This document shows positions 1 through 12,063 of a stretch of DNA of 64,000 bases, piece after piece. The notes under the pieces were generated by a model that ran no database searches, had not been told where the DNA came from, and saw only the letters and a list, made by a program, of their open reading frames with translations. Source of the DNA: Anagrus nilaparvatae (Eukaryota; Arthropoda; Insecta; Hymenoptera; Mymaridae); contig JAKSXM010000247.1 of NCBI GenBank assembly GCA_022575985.1, positions 5,231,501-5,295,500 of the forward strand, read 5' to 3'. The first letter of the stretch is position 1. Each line of letters starts with the position of its first letter. Both the position numbers and the translations under genes were made by a program.

Positions 1-1021
1 ATTTTTATAATTTTTTATTTTTCAATTAATAGTACAGCCAATATCCATTTTACTCTATGGTGACATTTTTGGGATTTTCCATATATAAAAAAAAAAAACA
101 ATATAGATTGAAGTTTTTGCTGTTTTTTTATATTTTAGACGATCAATATGAATTTTACTCTGAAGTGAAATATTTATTAATTTTTTTTTCATAAATAGGA
201 CAGAAGATATCCATTTTACTCTATAGTGAAATTTTTTGGGTTTTTTCTTATATAAAAAACAGTCAACAATATCGATTGAAATTTTTCTAGTTTTTTCATA
301 TTGTAGACAATCAATATAAAAATTTTACTATCAAGTGAAACTTTTATAATATTTTTTATAAACTTTTATAATTTTTATAATGTTTTCATAAATAGGACAG
401 CCGATATCCATTATACTCTATACATGGTTAAATTTTTGAGTTTTTTCATATATAAAACAACTAACATTATAGATTGAAATTTTTGCTGTTTTTTTATATT
501 GCAGAGAATCAATATTAATTTTACTCTAGAGTGACATATTTATGGTTTTGGTTCCTCATAGAGGACCCATTGTTTTAGGTGAAATTTTTATTTCTGATTT
601 TTTGATATATACGCACGTTTTGAGACCTCAGGATTCTAAAAAACAAGTTTTTAAAAAAATTATGTATGTGTGTGTGAGTGTATTTATGTATGTATGTATG
701 TATGTAGCACTTTCACCGGTGATATTTCACAACCAGTATGACATTAAGAACTATTTTTTTTATAAAATTTTTTTCACCAAAAAATCTCCAGGTATTTTTT
801 TTTTTTAATTTGGATGTAATACCTCATTTTTTTCCATGCAAGTAAATTTTTGTAGCATTTTCATATTGTAAACAGCCAATATGAACTTTACTATACAATT
901 AAATTTTTTAAATTTTTGTTTCTTTTATTCTTAGGATTGCCGATATCTATCTTATTTCATAATTTTCATATATAAATACCCTACATAATAGATTGTAAAT
1001 TTTTTCGTTTTTTCATATTGT
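1..1021. repeat. AT-rich satellite A, period about 167-197 bp, left block
   Basis: Diverged tandem copies share a core like GATATCCATTTTACTC (near 40, 205 and 402) and a second core TTTTTTCATATTGTA with a following AATATGAATTTTAC-type motif. The same family resumes right after the large LTR element at 33388, so the two blocks were once one array. No coding capacity. A fragment of another repeat family interrupts it at about 545-835. Confidence 0.75.
545..835 (+). repeat. Fragment of dispersed repeat family B
   Basis: This stretch matches the first ~300 bases of the insert at 44283-46062. Shared landmarks, in the same order, are a GGTTCCTC-AGAGGA start, CACGTTTTGAGACC, a GTATGTATGT microsatellite, GTGATATTTCACAA and TTTGGATGTAATACCTCATT. 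The short open frame over it is not conserved as protein between the copies and is not a gene. Confidence 0.7.
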
Positions 1022-1396
1022 TGTGATGGTAGGTCTTAATTTTAGGTAAATTTTAGGTTTTCCATAAATTTTTGCTCATTTTCTTACCACCTAAGCTTGC
1101 CCCGTCATCGATTTACATTATTTGAGTTTAAATTTTTAAATATAATAAATAAATAAATAAGTATGATTAAATAAATAATTAAATGAATAAATAGATTAAT
1201 AAATAAATTTTTTTTGAGTAATCAAATAAACAATTAAAATTTTAATTAATTAAAAATAAAGAGTTAATAAATAATTAATAAATAATTAATAAATAGATAA
1301 ATAAATAAATAGATTAATTTTTAAATTACATAATTAATAAAAAGATTTTTCTTTATCAAAAAAAAAAATGTCAAAAAAAAAAATTTATAAAAAAAG

Positions 1397-3570
1397 TAAA
1401 TGTAAATGTAAATGTAAATGATTGTTTATTTGCCCAACTACAAAATTTGATACATGGATATAACATTGTAACACTATAGCTAATTTAATATAAATGTAAA
1501 TTTAATAAAAAATAGAAATAAGATAAAATCAAATTAACAGCGTAATAGTAGCATTAGTGAGTACAATAGTACGTAACAGTATAGCATGTAACAATTAAAA
1601 TTTATAATAATAAATAAATCATTATCAGTAATTAACAAAAAGTAAAAGATATAAACATATTAATATATAATAACACCAAGTTAAAATAACGTCAGTCAAT
1701 ATCACAATTTTTATATATTTAATTTCATAAGTTAATCACACTTAAAGACCGAACCGTCATATACATGATTTAAGGTCTTTAAGTGAACAGTTAAGGCTGC
1801 TTTAAAAGAGTTTAAGGAAGGAAGGAATCTTATTTTAGAAGGAAGTGAATTCCAGCTTTTTGTACCTTGTTCTTGAAAGGAGGAATTTCCATGCCATTTT
1901 TCAAGATCAGGCATATCCAATTCACGAGTTAGTAGATCACCTCTAGCTGTTTCTTTAGGGACGTATTTAACAAAAATTTGAGTCAAATATTCAGGTCTAT
2001 GTAAGCGAAGAATTTTGTACATGATGATTAATGTAAAATATAATCTGCGCATGTAAATAGTTAGCCACCCCAATTTTTCTCTATATAGAGTAATGTGACT
2101 GTCCCTACGAATCCCAAAAATATACCTTAAGCAAGAATTACTCAGTCTCTGTATTCTGTCATGTAAATTTGACGAGCAATCAAGATATACAACAGAACAA
2201 AAATCCAAATGAGGAGCAACCAGGGCCTGTACAAGTTTAATTCGCAGAGATTCCGTAGTGCATCGTCTAATAAACCTGAGTGTATAGAGGACTCTATTGA
2301 CTTTCTTGCCTATTGATGTTATATGCGCTTTCCAATTTAATTTACTGTCTAAGATAACACCTAGACTTTTCACTTCCTTTACAAACGGCACAGTAACACC
2401 TTCACTTATTTTAACACCAGGAAGCTTTAATTTATCTATTTGGTCTACAAAATAACTTGTACCAAAATAGATGGCCTTTGTTTTGTCAGGATTAAGTCTC
2501 AGAGAGACAGTTTTAGCCCAGGTATTGATATTATAGGCTGCTAATGATAGCTTCTCAATAGCTTCATGAATATTTTCTGGTGAGGTCTGTATATATATTT
2601 GTAGATCGTCTGCATATAAAAGATGATGGATGCCCTCATGAAGGTAGTCTTTGACGTTATTAATATAAATGCAGAACAAAAGAGGACCTAAAACTGACCC
2701 CTGTGGGACACCGAGGTTAACTACAAGTGGATCAGAGGTTGATGACTTATTAGTGACTTGTAGTTGCCGTCCACAAAGATAAGATTTGATCCATAGTAAG
2801 GCATTTTTTGAAAAACCCATTGACACTAATTTTTCAATCAACTTTGAAGGAGATATAGAATCAAAAGCCTTACTAAAGTCAAACTTAAGAAGTAATGTCA
2901 TTAGTCTTTTGCTACTGCCAAATCGTATGTCCTCTGTCAGTTTTATTAATGCTGTCTCACAACTACTGTATGGTCGAAAACCAGTCTGTAGTGGGTCGAG
3001 TAGTTTGTTTTGCTGTAAATAGTCAGTAATCTGGTCATGAGCCAGCTTTTGAAGAACCTTTGCTAAGAAGCATAGTAAAGCTACTGGCCGAAAGTCTGAT
3101 GGCGAGGATGGAGTAGATGTCTTTTTAATGGCCACTAATAGCGATCCTTTCCACGCTATAGGAAAAGCTCCACCTGTCAGTGATTCATTGAAAAGCTTTA
3201 CCAGATAAGGACCAATTGTGGGAAGTGACTTTGCAATGACTCTGTGAGGTATACCATCAGTACCAGTAGCTTGCGAAGAAAAGTGAGCTACAGCTAAGAT
3301 GACGTCATTTAAGGTAACCTCTTTGAAATTGAAACCGTTATGAGACGCAGAATTAATAATTTCAGAGGTGTTATCAAGATTCTCCGTTTGTGATGTTGAA
3401 ACACTCGCAAAGTATGCATTTAGATCATCTAAGGAGAATCCATGAAGATCACTGCGAGGTGTTGGTATGAGTCCTAAGTTTCTCATTTCACGCCAAATAT
3501 CACGGTTATTGTCAATTGCTTCGTCAAGTCTGGTTCGTAATAAAAAATAAAAATAAAAAAATAAAAAAAT
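1397..3570 (-). mobile_element. 5'-truncated non-LTR retrotransposon (LINE) inserted in the LTR
   Basis: Comparison with the uninterrupted LTR near 32371-32380 places the insert. The 3' end of the element is on the left and finishes in a short tandem tail (CATTTA repeats in the sense orientation, plus-strand 1395-1420), as many CR1/Jockey/I-group LINEs do instead of poly(A). The right end is a 5' truncation next to an A-rich stretch. The apurinic-type endonuclease domain is missing, so this copy is dead on arrival. Confidence 0.88.
1732..3545 (-). pseudogene. LINE ORF2 fragment: reverse transcriptase
   Basis: This is the reverse transcriptase of a LINE, the enzyme for target-primed reverse transcription. 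The frame is open for about 600 codons; a Met begins at 3486 but coding similarity continues upstream to about 3545, so that Met is internal. Visible RT blocks in order are TGTDGIPHRV, SDFRPVAL, FDFSKAFDS, GVPQGSVLGPLLF and the active site LLYADDLQIY, followed by the thumb and a C-terminal block KSWNSLPSKIR. No frameshift is visible. The N-terminal endonuclease is absent because of 5' truncation. Family assignment is to the CR1/Jockey superfamily by motif style only; the exact clade is not certain. Confidence 0.88.
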
Positions 3571-4595
3571 AAAAATTCAAAAAAAATTTTTTAGTATAAG
3601 TTAGTTTTATAAGGTGTAAAACACACATTTTTCAAAGCAACGCTGACGTGCCGGTGTTTTTTTTTATTGTACACGTAATTTCTTAAAGGGGAGGCGGAAA
3701 TGCATCAATTAGGAGTAATTAAAACTCAAAAATTAAAAATGAATGCATCTCCACCTTCCGTTTAAGAAATCCAAAATAGACACACGCATTATTTCCTGCG
3801 CGTGGGCCAGTAGGTCCACTATGAAAAAGGTCACTGACCGCGCAAGGGCCTAGAAAAAATTGGAGAGGGCGACGACCTGACCTGATGAATGAAGACAAGT
3901 GCAAGGGACACTCTGTCTTTAAACACGCTCCAAAGTAGTAAAAAATTTTGTACTCGCATTCATAAAATCAAATCTTGTAATTTAAAAAAAAAAAAAAACT
4001 TTTGTACTTAGTCGTTTCTTTAATCGTTTCATTTTTATAATAAATTAGATTTTACCTAACAAAGTAAATTTTTTTATTTCAATTTTTCCGTGAATTAACA
4101 GTTATCCCGTTTTTGAACCAAATCCATTTGTTTTGTACGAGCAGATCATCAAAAAAATTTTTACACAAGTAAGTAAAAACTCAAAATAAAATTCAAACGT
4201 ATTTTTATAAAGGTTTACGACTCCAAAAATTTTCTCTTTTCTATATAATCAGGCTGAAGGACCTGAATTTCCTACGACCTAGCCTTGGGAACAAGCTGGT
4301 CTTATTCAATTAAATAAAAGCATTAGATTTCTTTTTTTTTATATATTAAACTCTTTGGATAGATAAATTTTTTTTTTCAAGTAATAAATTTTTGAATTTA
4401 CTCGAAAGAGCACGTGAACTTATTTTTGTGTACGCGACATCGGCTTAGAGAACTGAACACGTGGTACTCTCTCTCTCTTTCTATAAAATATTTTAAAACT
4501 TATTGAGTTATTAAATAAATATAAAATTTTGTTTCTTTTAATTTTTATTTTTATGGGTTAAAATTCACCAGCATTTGGCTCATAACATAAAAATT

Positions 4596-4612
4596 TGGCA
4601 TCCCTTATAAGG
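4596..4612 (+). promoter_or_regulatory. Putative tRNA primer binding site
   Basis: TGGCATCCC begins 8 nt after the LTR end. The TGG start would pair with a tRNA 3' CCA. I could not match it to a particular tRNA from memory. The same nine bases with the same 8-nt spacer follow the putative LTR at 50457-51550. Confidence 0.6.
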
Positions 4613-4745
4613 AAGGTCCCACTCCATACTGATTTAAAAAAAAAAGAAAAAGAAAATTAAAGGAGTCGAATAATCTCATTTTACATTTTAAAATTATTTT
4701 TTTTACTCATTCATAAATTTTATTTTCACTTTTTCTAACACGTCA

Positions 4746-4786
4746 GCTCGAACAGCCATCGGTCAGAGTGCCAGTGCAGTTCGAGC
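4746..4786 (+). other. Leader hairpin 1, paired with hairpin 2
   Basis: An 8-bp perfect stem (GCTCGAAC with GTTCGAGC) closes a 25-nt loop beginning AGCCATCGGTCA and ending GCCAGTGCA. It lies 150 nt after the primer site in the retroelement leader. The loop is nearly identical to that of the hairpin at 4813-4859, while the stem sequence is wholly different. Confidence 0.7.
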
Positions 4787-4812
4787 AAAAATATTTACTA
4801 ACACCTTCTCCA

Positions 4813-4859
4813 GGAGTACACGACAGCCATCGGTCATAGCGCCAGTGCTAGTGTACTTC
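4813..4859 (+). other. Leader hairpin 2, same loop and different stem
   Basis: A stem AGTACAC with GTGTACT (7 bp, extended by a G-U and a G-C pair) closes a loop that again contains ACAGCCATCGGTCA and GCCAGTGC. Against hairpin 1 about 24 of 27 loop bases agree, but both stem strands changed together. This is the pattern expected for a selected RNA structure, perhaps for packaging, dimerisation or translation. Confidence 0.7.
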
Positions 4860-7800
4860 CCGGACCCTAAATTTCTAACCCTATCACTTTACTTAATTAA
4901 ATTTTCTGTCAAGCAAAGTGCACGTGTTTAGCCAAAAACACAAATAAAATTTAAAATCCTTTTTATTAGAAGCAATTTTGAATTTAAAAATTCTAATACA
5001 CTAAACAAAAAAAATAGACAATAAAGTCTCTTTAACACACACACTTAAAAATTTATTTGTTTCTTTTTTCAGAAAATTTTAAAATTTTATACACTAAACG
5101 CTTAAAATAATAATAAAATCATTTAACACACATTTAAATTTTTAATTTTTACACTCCTTCATTTTATAAATTTTTACACCTGAAAAATGATAACTAACTC
5201 CATGTAGTTTACCTTAAAATTTTTTTTATTATTCAAAAAAAATTCAAAATAAAAATTCCTTTTAAAAAAAGTTTTGCTTTAAAACACAGATCAATTTTTA
5301 AATAACCTAAAAAAAAAGGGAGGTTAGAAGAATTTAATAAAAAAAATATACATATAAATATTATTTTAAAAATCTACTTAGCTGCTCATTTTCACATCGA
5401 ATACCACCTGTTGGAACAGCATTAAACCCCAAAACTTTCCTACGAAAGACCCGCAGAATACCCAAACAGCCTCTGAAACCTGAAGCGCAAGAGACGCCAC
5501 ACTCAAAGTAGCTCCTAGAGCTAAATAACTTGATCACCAGGTCGAACCCACTTTGTTGACACAATAACTTGGTGCGTTTTACGTTATAAATTTATGCTGT
5601 TTTGAGTTACCGTCCCAGAGACGAGTCCTCCCAAGCACCTGAAAATTATACATTTTTAATTATAAAAAAGGAAAAACAAAAGTAAATTAAAAGAATCAAC
5701 CTTACCCCTTCATTTATAACTAATCCACCAAATTAAACCCACTCCAGTAGCACCATAGCACCATCCTGGTCACTTAGACATTCCATAATTCATAGATTTG
5801 ACTTAACGCCACAGTGACGGATCTTCCAAAAAGACTTAAAAACAAGCACTTACATTAAAAATAAATAAATTATTTAAGTAGAGTCAAGATCTAGTATTCT
5901 AATTATCAAACTTTTAAGTATATTTTATTATTAAGCCAAATTAAAAATTTAAAGGTTGAGTTAACGTCTTATCAAACTCCCAGTATAAAAATTAGGTTAA
6001 AATTTTGTGAAAAATTTTTATTATTTATGGATAAAATTCAATCTAAAGGCTTTAATTGTTCAAAATTTTTTTTGAAATTGAAACAGATATTCTATTAGTT
6101 AAAACTTACCTAAAAAAATTTTTGTTATAAAACACACAACTCCAAATTTTCTTGGACCTCGTGGTAACCCGGTAAATAAAATTACTTATAAAATTTTCTA
6201 TTAAACACATTAATTTAAAAAAAAGGGGGTTTTTAGTTTATATGTTGAAATAAGTTAAAAATTAATAATTAATCAATTAATTAAAATAAGTGTTGAATTA
6301 TCAAAAACATAAACTCTGCAATATTTTTCCCGCGTACCGCACACACTAACGCGAGCGTACACGCATACGACGGCAACGCCACTCTCGCATAAGCATTTTA
6401 AATATATATCGCGGGTTTCTTTGTCAAATTTAAAAAGAAAACTAGAAATAACTACGTTCATACAAAAAAAACATAGCTTATTTAAATTTATTTTATATAT
6501 TAACATATAAAATATTTTATAAATTTCTTTCTTTTAGCCATCTAATAGTACTATTCAATTTTATTTTTTTTTATTAAAGGAAATTAATAACTATTAATGT
6601 AGTCGAATTATTTAAAATCAAAATTTTCAATTTGATTAACATTGCAAATCCGCACACTTTTTATCAAGTTAAATTACTTCATTTATTTTTTTAATAAAAT
6701 AAATTGATGATTTTTTTTTGAGAATTATTTCTGTTTTAATAAGCAAAAATTCATAGATTTTAATACTAAAATACTTTGGTTGCTGAAAATCCAAAGCAAT
6801 ATACTATTGAATTAAGATAATTTGTTTTCATACTCTCTTTACACAAAATTTTTTTTATTTTCGCGTTTTTACACATGAGATACGAATCAAAATTAGTTTA
6901 AATAATTAAGAGTGGAACTTAAAGCTGATTAATATTTGTAACTTTCTAAATTTTAATATTTAATTTTTGACAATATAATTATAGTTTTTCTTTATATTAT
7001 AAAATAAAATATGCTCAAATTTTAGTAAATTTAAATTTTCCAAACAACAATTTAGGATTTTTATAACTTTCTCAAAAAGAAAAATTTTTTTATTAAATTA
7101 ATAAAAAAAAAAATTTACCGTATCAGAAAAACACTACAGGTTGATCATTAACGGCATTAACTAAATTTTACCGAGTTATCTCAGTCGAATTGTAACGTCC
7201 GTACCATATTATTTTTGTCTGTTTTTTTTACAATAAATGATTTTCAACTATTATTATTACAAGGTTAAATAATCCATTTAATTCAAATATTTGAAATACA
7301 ATTAGTAATTAATATTTACACTATAATTTAAATTGTATTTATCCATTTATTATAAGTTGTACTCTCTAATAAAAAATTATATATATAATCAAATTATTGC
7401 TATAGATTTTTATTATTAAATAATTAAATAAAATAATTTTTTTTTGTGAACACCTTTAGAAATAAAATAATTCTATTATTTTTGGAGAAAAGATAAAAAA
7501 AAAAAAAAAACATTTTTCAAAGAAAACTATGATTAGTTCTTTCTAAATTTTAATTTGTAATATACGTTTAAGTTTTAGTTTTTCTTAATCAGTTTAAAAA
7601 AAAAAAAATTTTTAAATTTCATTGAGTACGTTAACATTTTTATTAATCAAATAATTTATCTGTTTAGAATTCTGTCCCAATACTCTCATTGTTTACTCGA
7701 AAATTTTTAATTTGCTGAATATTTATAAAGAAACCAAATTAATTATAAGGAAATAAACAGGTCAATTAGTTTTCTTTATCAAGTCATAAAATCGATTTTT

Positions 7801-8248
7801 TTTATCTTAAACTTTTAGCAGTATTAGTTAATAAACAAATTCGTTAAATTCATAAATACTTTTAAACCCGAATCTTAAATTTAATATTAATCAAAATTAT
7901 TTTTATAAAAAATTTTTTTTTCATTTTTTTTACTTATAATTAATAACTCTTTTTCGGTAAATCCTAGTTAAAAAAAAAAAAAAAAACAATTATACACAAG
8001 CACAAATCGAAACCGCAGAGGCATCGCTTCGCCCGTACACGTTTTCGAACTTAATCTTATCAAGATTCTCCACCAAATTTAAAGCTGTTAAATTAATAAA
8101 TTAATTATACCTTAATTAATCAATTATTTTGAACCTATAAAGGACCATTAAAATTAAATTTTTTATATCTATTTTTCTCCAATTTAGACTTTAAGTGAAT
8201 TTTTCTATTATTGTTATTATTAATTTAGTTTTTTCAAAATTTTCTCAA
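4860..8248. other. Long AT-rich leader segment without recognisable genes
   Basis: Very AT-rich sequence with homopolymer runs. Slightly more balanced islands occur at 5380-5580, 5720-5830, 6320-6400 and 8000-8050, but no frame there shows a domain I recognise. Small open frames at 5361-5564 and 6273-6506 have no supporting features. Confidence 0.5.
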
Positions 8249-8249
8249 T

Positions 8250-8280
8250 TAGAACGGGAATCAAACCCGAAACCCTATTC
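8250..8280 (-). pseudogene. tRNA-like T-arm fragment
   Basis: On the minus strand the sequence reads CGGGTTTGATTCCCG, a T-arm hairpin with a near-consensus B box. No convincing D arm or anticodon arm accompanies it. Confidence 0.35.
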
Positions 8281-8453
8281 CTTATAATTTTATTTTTATT
8301 CGATTATTTCTATATTACAATTTAAATTTTGGTTTCTATTATACATTTTATTAACACTTAACCAAATTTTCATAGTTAATTTTTATTTTTCTTTACTATA
8401 ATTAAAATTAATTGTTTTAGATTAATATTTAATATAATACTAAATTTTGACTA

Positions 8454-8484
8454 GAACGAGATTCGAACCCGGATCCGTCTCCTC
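8454..8484 (-). pseudogene. tRNA-like T-arm fragment
   Basis: The minus strand reads GATCCGGGTTCGAATCTCG, with a consensus B box GGTTCGAATC. The rest of a tRNA cannot be folded around it. It lies 200 bp from the previous fragment and 330 bp from the next. Confidence 0.35.
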
Positions 8485-8785
8485 AAAAGTTAAAATTTTT
8501 TTTTCTCAAAATTTTCACCTCTTATTATAATTACTTTGCAAATAGAAAAATTTTTTTTTGAAAATAATTATAAATTAAATTAATTGAAATTAAATTACCT
8601 TTTATTATTTTATTGAATTTTTATTTTTTATCTAAATTTTAGTTTAACTTCCATAAAAATTTTTATTTTTTTTTAAATTTTTTTTTATTGACTTAAATTA
8701 AATTAAATTAAAATCATTATACTCAGTATATTTATGTAAAATAAGTTCAAAAAAAAAAAAAAAAAAAAAAAAAAATTATTTGACT

Positions 8786-8857
8786 TGACCGGGATTCGAA
8801 CCCGGATCCTCTCCGCCAAAACCCGGTATGTATAACATTAGACCAGAAGGTCGGTTG
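8786..8857 (-). pseudogene. tRNA-like sequence, probably a tRNA pseudogene
   Basis: The minus strand has a perfect T arm (CCGGG-TTCGAAT-CCCGG), a D-arm/A-box-like TGGTCTAATG, and an anticodon-loop-like GTTTTGG. The acceptor strands pair at only about four of seven positions and the anticodon stem is poor. It resembles a decayed tRNA or the head of a tRNA-derived SINE. An A-tract of about 25 precedes it on the plus strand. Confidence 0.5.
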
Positions 8858-9243
8858 TAATATAGTATAATTAAATAGCGTATAATTGATTCACGTTAAA
8901 AGAAAATTTTTGCGAAATCAACCTTAAATTTTATTATTAATTATTATTATTAATTCAAATTTTCCTTACTCATAAATTTCTTTTAGTATAAATAAAAATA
9001 CGTGATAACAATCACATTTTCAACTATTTTTGTAAATTGGCCTTTTAATCATAGGTCATTTTTATTACCTCGTAGTATTTTTACATAGAATTACAGGCCT
9101 TTAATAATTCATTTCACTTGCGAAAAAAATTTTTTTATACTTTACCCTGTTTAAGATCAAATATTGATCTAAAATTAATTAATTAACTAACAACTCTAGT
9201 AATTCTTAACTTTTATTTAAAAAAAATATTAATTGGAACATAC

Positions 9244-9541
9244 TGTGACGGGGTTTGGTCCAAAATCCCATCAGAAGGTTAAGAAATGATCACCACATTA
9301 ATTTTATATTAATATCATATTTATTATCAATTAACGGTTCTGTATTTAACATACAGACCGGAGTTATGTGCTCCCGTAGGTAGCTTACAAAAGACTAACT
9401 TGACGGCTTCCTATCTTATTTTAGAATACATTATACAGATAAGAATATTCTAGTAACTTATTAATATCTATAGATGTCCATAGAACCTAAATATTATTAG
9501 AAATAGTATATTAATAAGAAAACGTAAAGAGCATCGTTACA
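9244..9541 (-). repeat. 3' LTR of the gag-only element
   Basis: 298 bp, by eye identical to the copy at 16476-16773, with TG...CA ends. In element sense it is preceded by AGCCCAGGAG, a weak polypurine tract. Confidence 0.95.
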
Positions 9542-12063
9542 CTCCTGGGCTTAAAGTGATTTTACTCCTGAAAAATCGCAATTTTAATGTATTATTTCTA
9601 TTATTATGTTGTATGACAAATTGACAGAATTCAGTATTTTTAACATTTCGTAGTCAGTTAAGTTATGTTATTTTAATATTATAATTTGAGTTTATTATTT
9701 TATTAACCAAAAGTATAATTAACCAGCGTTGACCAAGCTAATAATATATTCTTTCGAATATTACAAAATTTCAGATTTTAATTGTACATCTGTTTATTAT
9801 TTAGTCCAAGATTCGATTAAAACTATCTTTTTAATTGGATTCTTAATACATACTAAATTAATAATTTAAAACTTTAATTACACTTTCATTATTATACATT
9901 TTCAACAAAATTCAATATCAGTTATTAGGATAATTATTCATAAAAATTATTCTGTAAGTTATAATATTGAATACATTCTACATTTTAAAATCTAATACCT
10001 AATTTAAAGTCTAATACTAACAATTTATGAAATCAAAACATGTAAAAACAATCTCATTTCTTATTATTTGGTATTTAATTTGAATATTATAGATTTATTT
10101 TTTTGATTTTAATTAAAATTGTCTGATCCAATATTTTACAGTGTTATTAAGTAAGTTTTGCTGTATTATTGCAGTATGAAATTCAATAATATCAAAATTT
10201 TAATTATTTACTTTTATTGTGCAAAAGAATGATTAGTTTTTTTGTAATTTTTATTTTACATTGTATTAGATATTAATATATTTGTATGAGTATAATGTTT
10301 CTTATAATTTTCAAATTTTATTTTATATAAAAATGCTGTTTTCCTTAGAACAAAAAATTGTTTTACTAATCGCTGACAAATATACTGGGATTTTGATTTC
10401 ATAAATTTTATTTTGTTTTTGTAACTAATGTGTAATATTTTCTTACAATGGCCACTGAATTTTCATTTTTAAAATATAAACTTTTACAAATTGTATTAAC
10501 TATTTAGTTATCATAAGTAATGGTTTTGTATACATAAAATTACAACGATTCTTTAAAATGACCGTATCACTAATATACTTCTAGTGCTTAGAGTAGAATA
10601 AAGTTTGCAATATTATTTTTACGAATGTTATTATGTCAATTTACATGAATAATGTGTAATTATTATTTAGGCATAACATTAATTTAAACATTTCTTTGCT
10701 ATTATTCTTATCATCATAGTTTTTGAAAATGGAATAGTTTGGTAGATCTCTAAAAAACTAATTAGTTTCTAGTTTAAGTTTTATTTATATAAAGTTGGAG
10801 TAATTGATGTATAGTTTACAATAATTTTGAAAAATATTTTTTTGATGATTATCAGGTTAATTAAAATGCTTCTTCCAAAGAGATATTTGACTATTTTATT
10901 ATTAACTTAGCTAATAGTGTGATTTAAGTTGTTATTAGTGTACATGAGCTTATGTGTACAACACTCTCCCTTCTTTGAAAAAATGTTCACTTATCACTTT
11001 TCATTTCTTAAATTATTTACTGTATTTAATTAAAAGTTGTTAGTTTCTTTAGAACAATATTTTTGCGGAATTTTTAGAATTTATTAACCATAAATAATTA
11101 AGTTTGTTAGCTATTATTTATTACTTCTATAAACATTATTTAATTTAAAAGGTTTAGCTATAATCTGCTTAAGCATTAACTTTAAAAATGTACATCGTAT
11201 TATCAAAAATGCGTTTAGTATTTTAAAAACTTCATCGCTAATAACTGCACTAGATATTGTTAATTAAATAAATACATTAAAGGGTATAAAATTATTGTTT
11301 TGAAATTTTATAATTTACAATATTTTAAAAAGGATATATTTTACTAAATATTTTTTGTTATAAACTTAAATTGAAATTTATAATGTAATGATTTTGAATT
11401 TTAAATACAAATTTTTTGTTATTTCTTAACTTCAGAATTTGACAAGTTCCTTATTATATATTGTTCTTATATTCATTAAAATATTAGGTAGTAATATTAG
11501 TTATATTCATTAACTGTAAACTATATACGGCGAATTTTGTTAATACAACTTACAAATAAAAATTGTTTTAATTATAATAAAATAGAAAACATCCTTACAG
11601 AAAATATCCTAAAAGTATCATTAAATGACCGTAAATTATTAAACTTTTATTTTATAATATGCTTTGTGAAAACTATACTTTGCTAAAGTAAAGCAGATAT
11701 GTTTAATTCATAAAACTCTATTAACTTTAATTTTCTTTAACAATCACTTGATCATGTCTATTTCTTATTATCAAAACAATTAAATTTTATTATCATTTTA
11801 TTTTACTTAAAATTGCAATTTCTGTGATAAACTAAATTAAATATTTTATATTTTTTATAAAGAAAATATTAATGATCAAATACTATATACTGATCTAATA
11901 AGAGAATCAGTAGTTAACTTATTCATAAATTTGCTCTTAAGGTATATATTATTCAAATTCTATTATTTATTGAATTTAAAGAAAAATTGTATAAGTTATA
12001 ATTTAATCAATTTACCGGATAATAAATAAGTGTATTATGAATATACTATGCATGAATAAAAAG
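9542..12063. other. Noncoding 3' interior of the gag-only element
   Basis: About 2.5 kb of AT-rich sequence without a supported frame. At about 10967-10985 the minus strand has the purine-rich motif AAAGAAGGGAGAGT, which recurs near 14448 and 15385. Confidence 0.6.

Larger units (their letters stand above)
1022..4587 (+). repeat. 5' LTR of the enveloped element, split by a LINE
   Basis: It aligns with the 1380-bp right LTR at 32008-33387 except for about 2.2 kb of inserted LINE sequence at 1397-3570. It starts TGTGATGGTAGG and ends CATAACA. It contains a splice-donor-like GTAAGT at 4169. A small antisense open frame at 3719-3904 recurs in the other LTR and is not taken as a gene. Confidence 0.9.

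Noticed and set aside
3884..3900. CTGATGAATGAAGAC in both LTRs as a possible hammerhead core
   Set aside because: No GAAA box or stems at the proper distance.
3719..3904. Antisense frame in the LTR, also at 32521-32724
   Set aside because: Present only because the LTR is duplicated; differs in length between LTRs and has no domain.
6273..6506. 77-codon minus-strand frame
   Set aside because: No domain or context; composition explained by AT-rich DNA.
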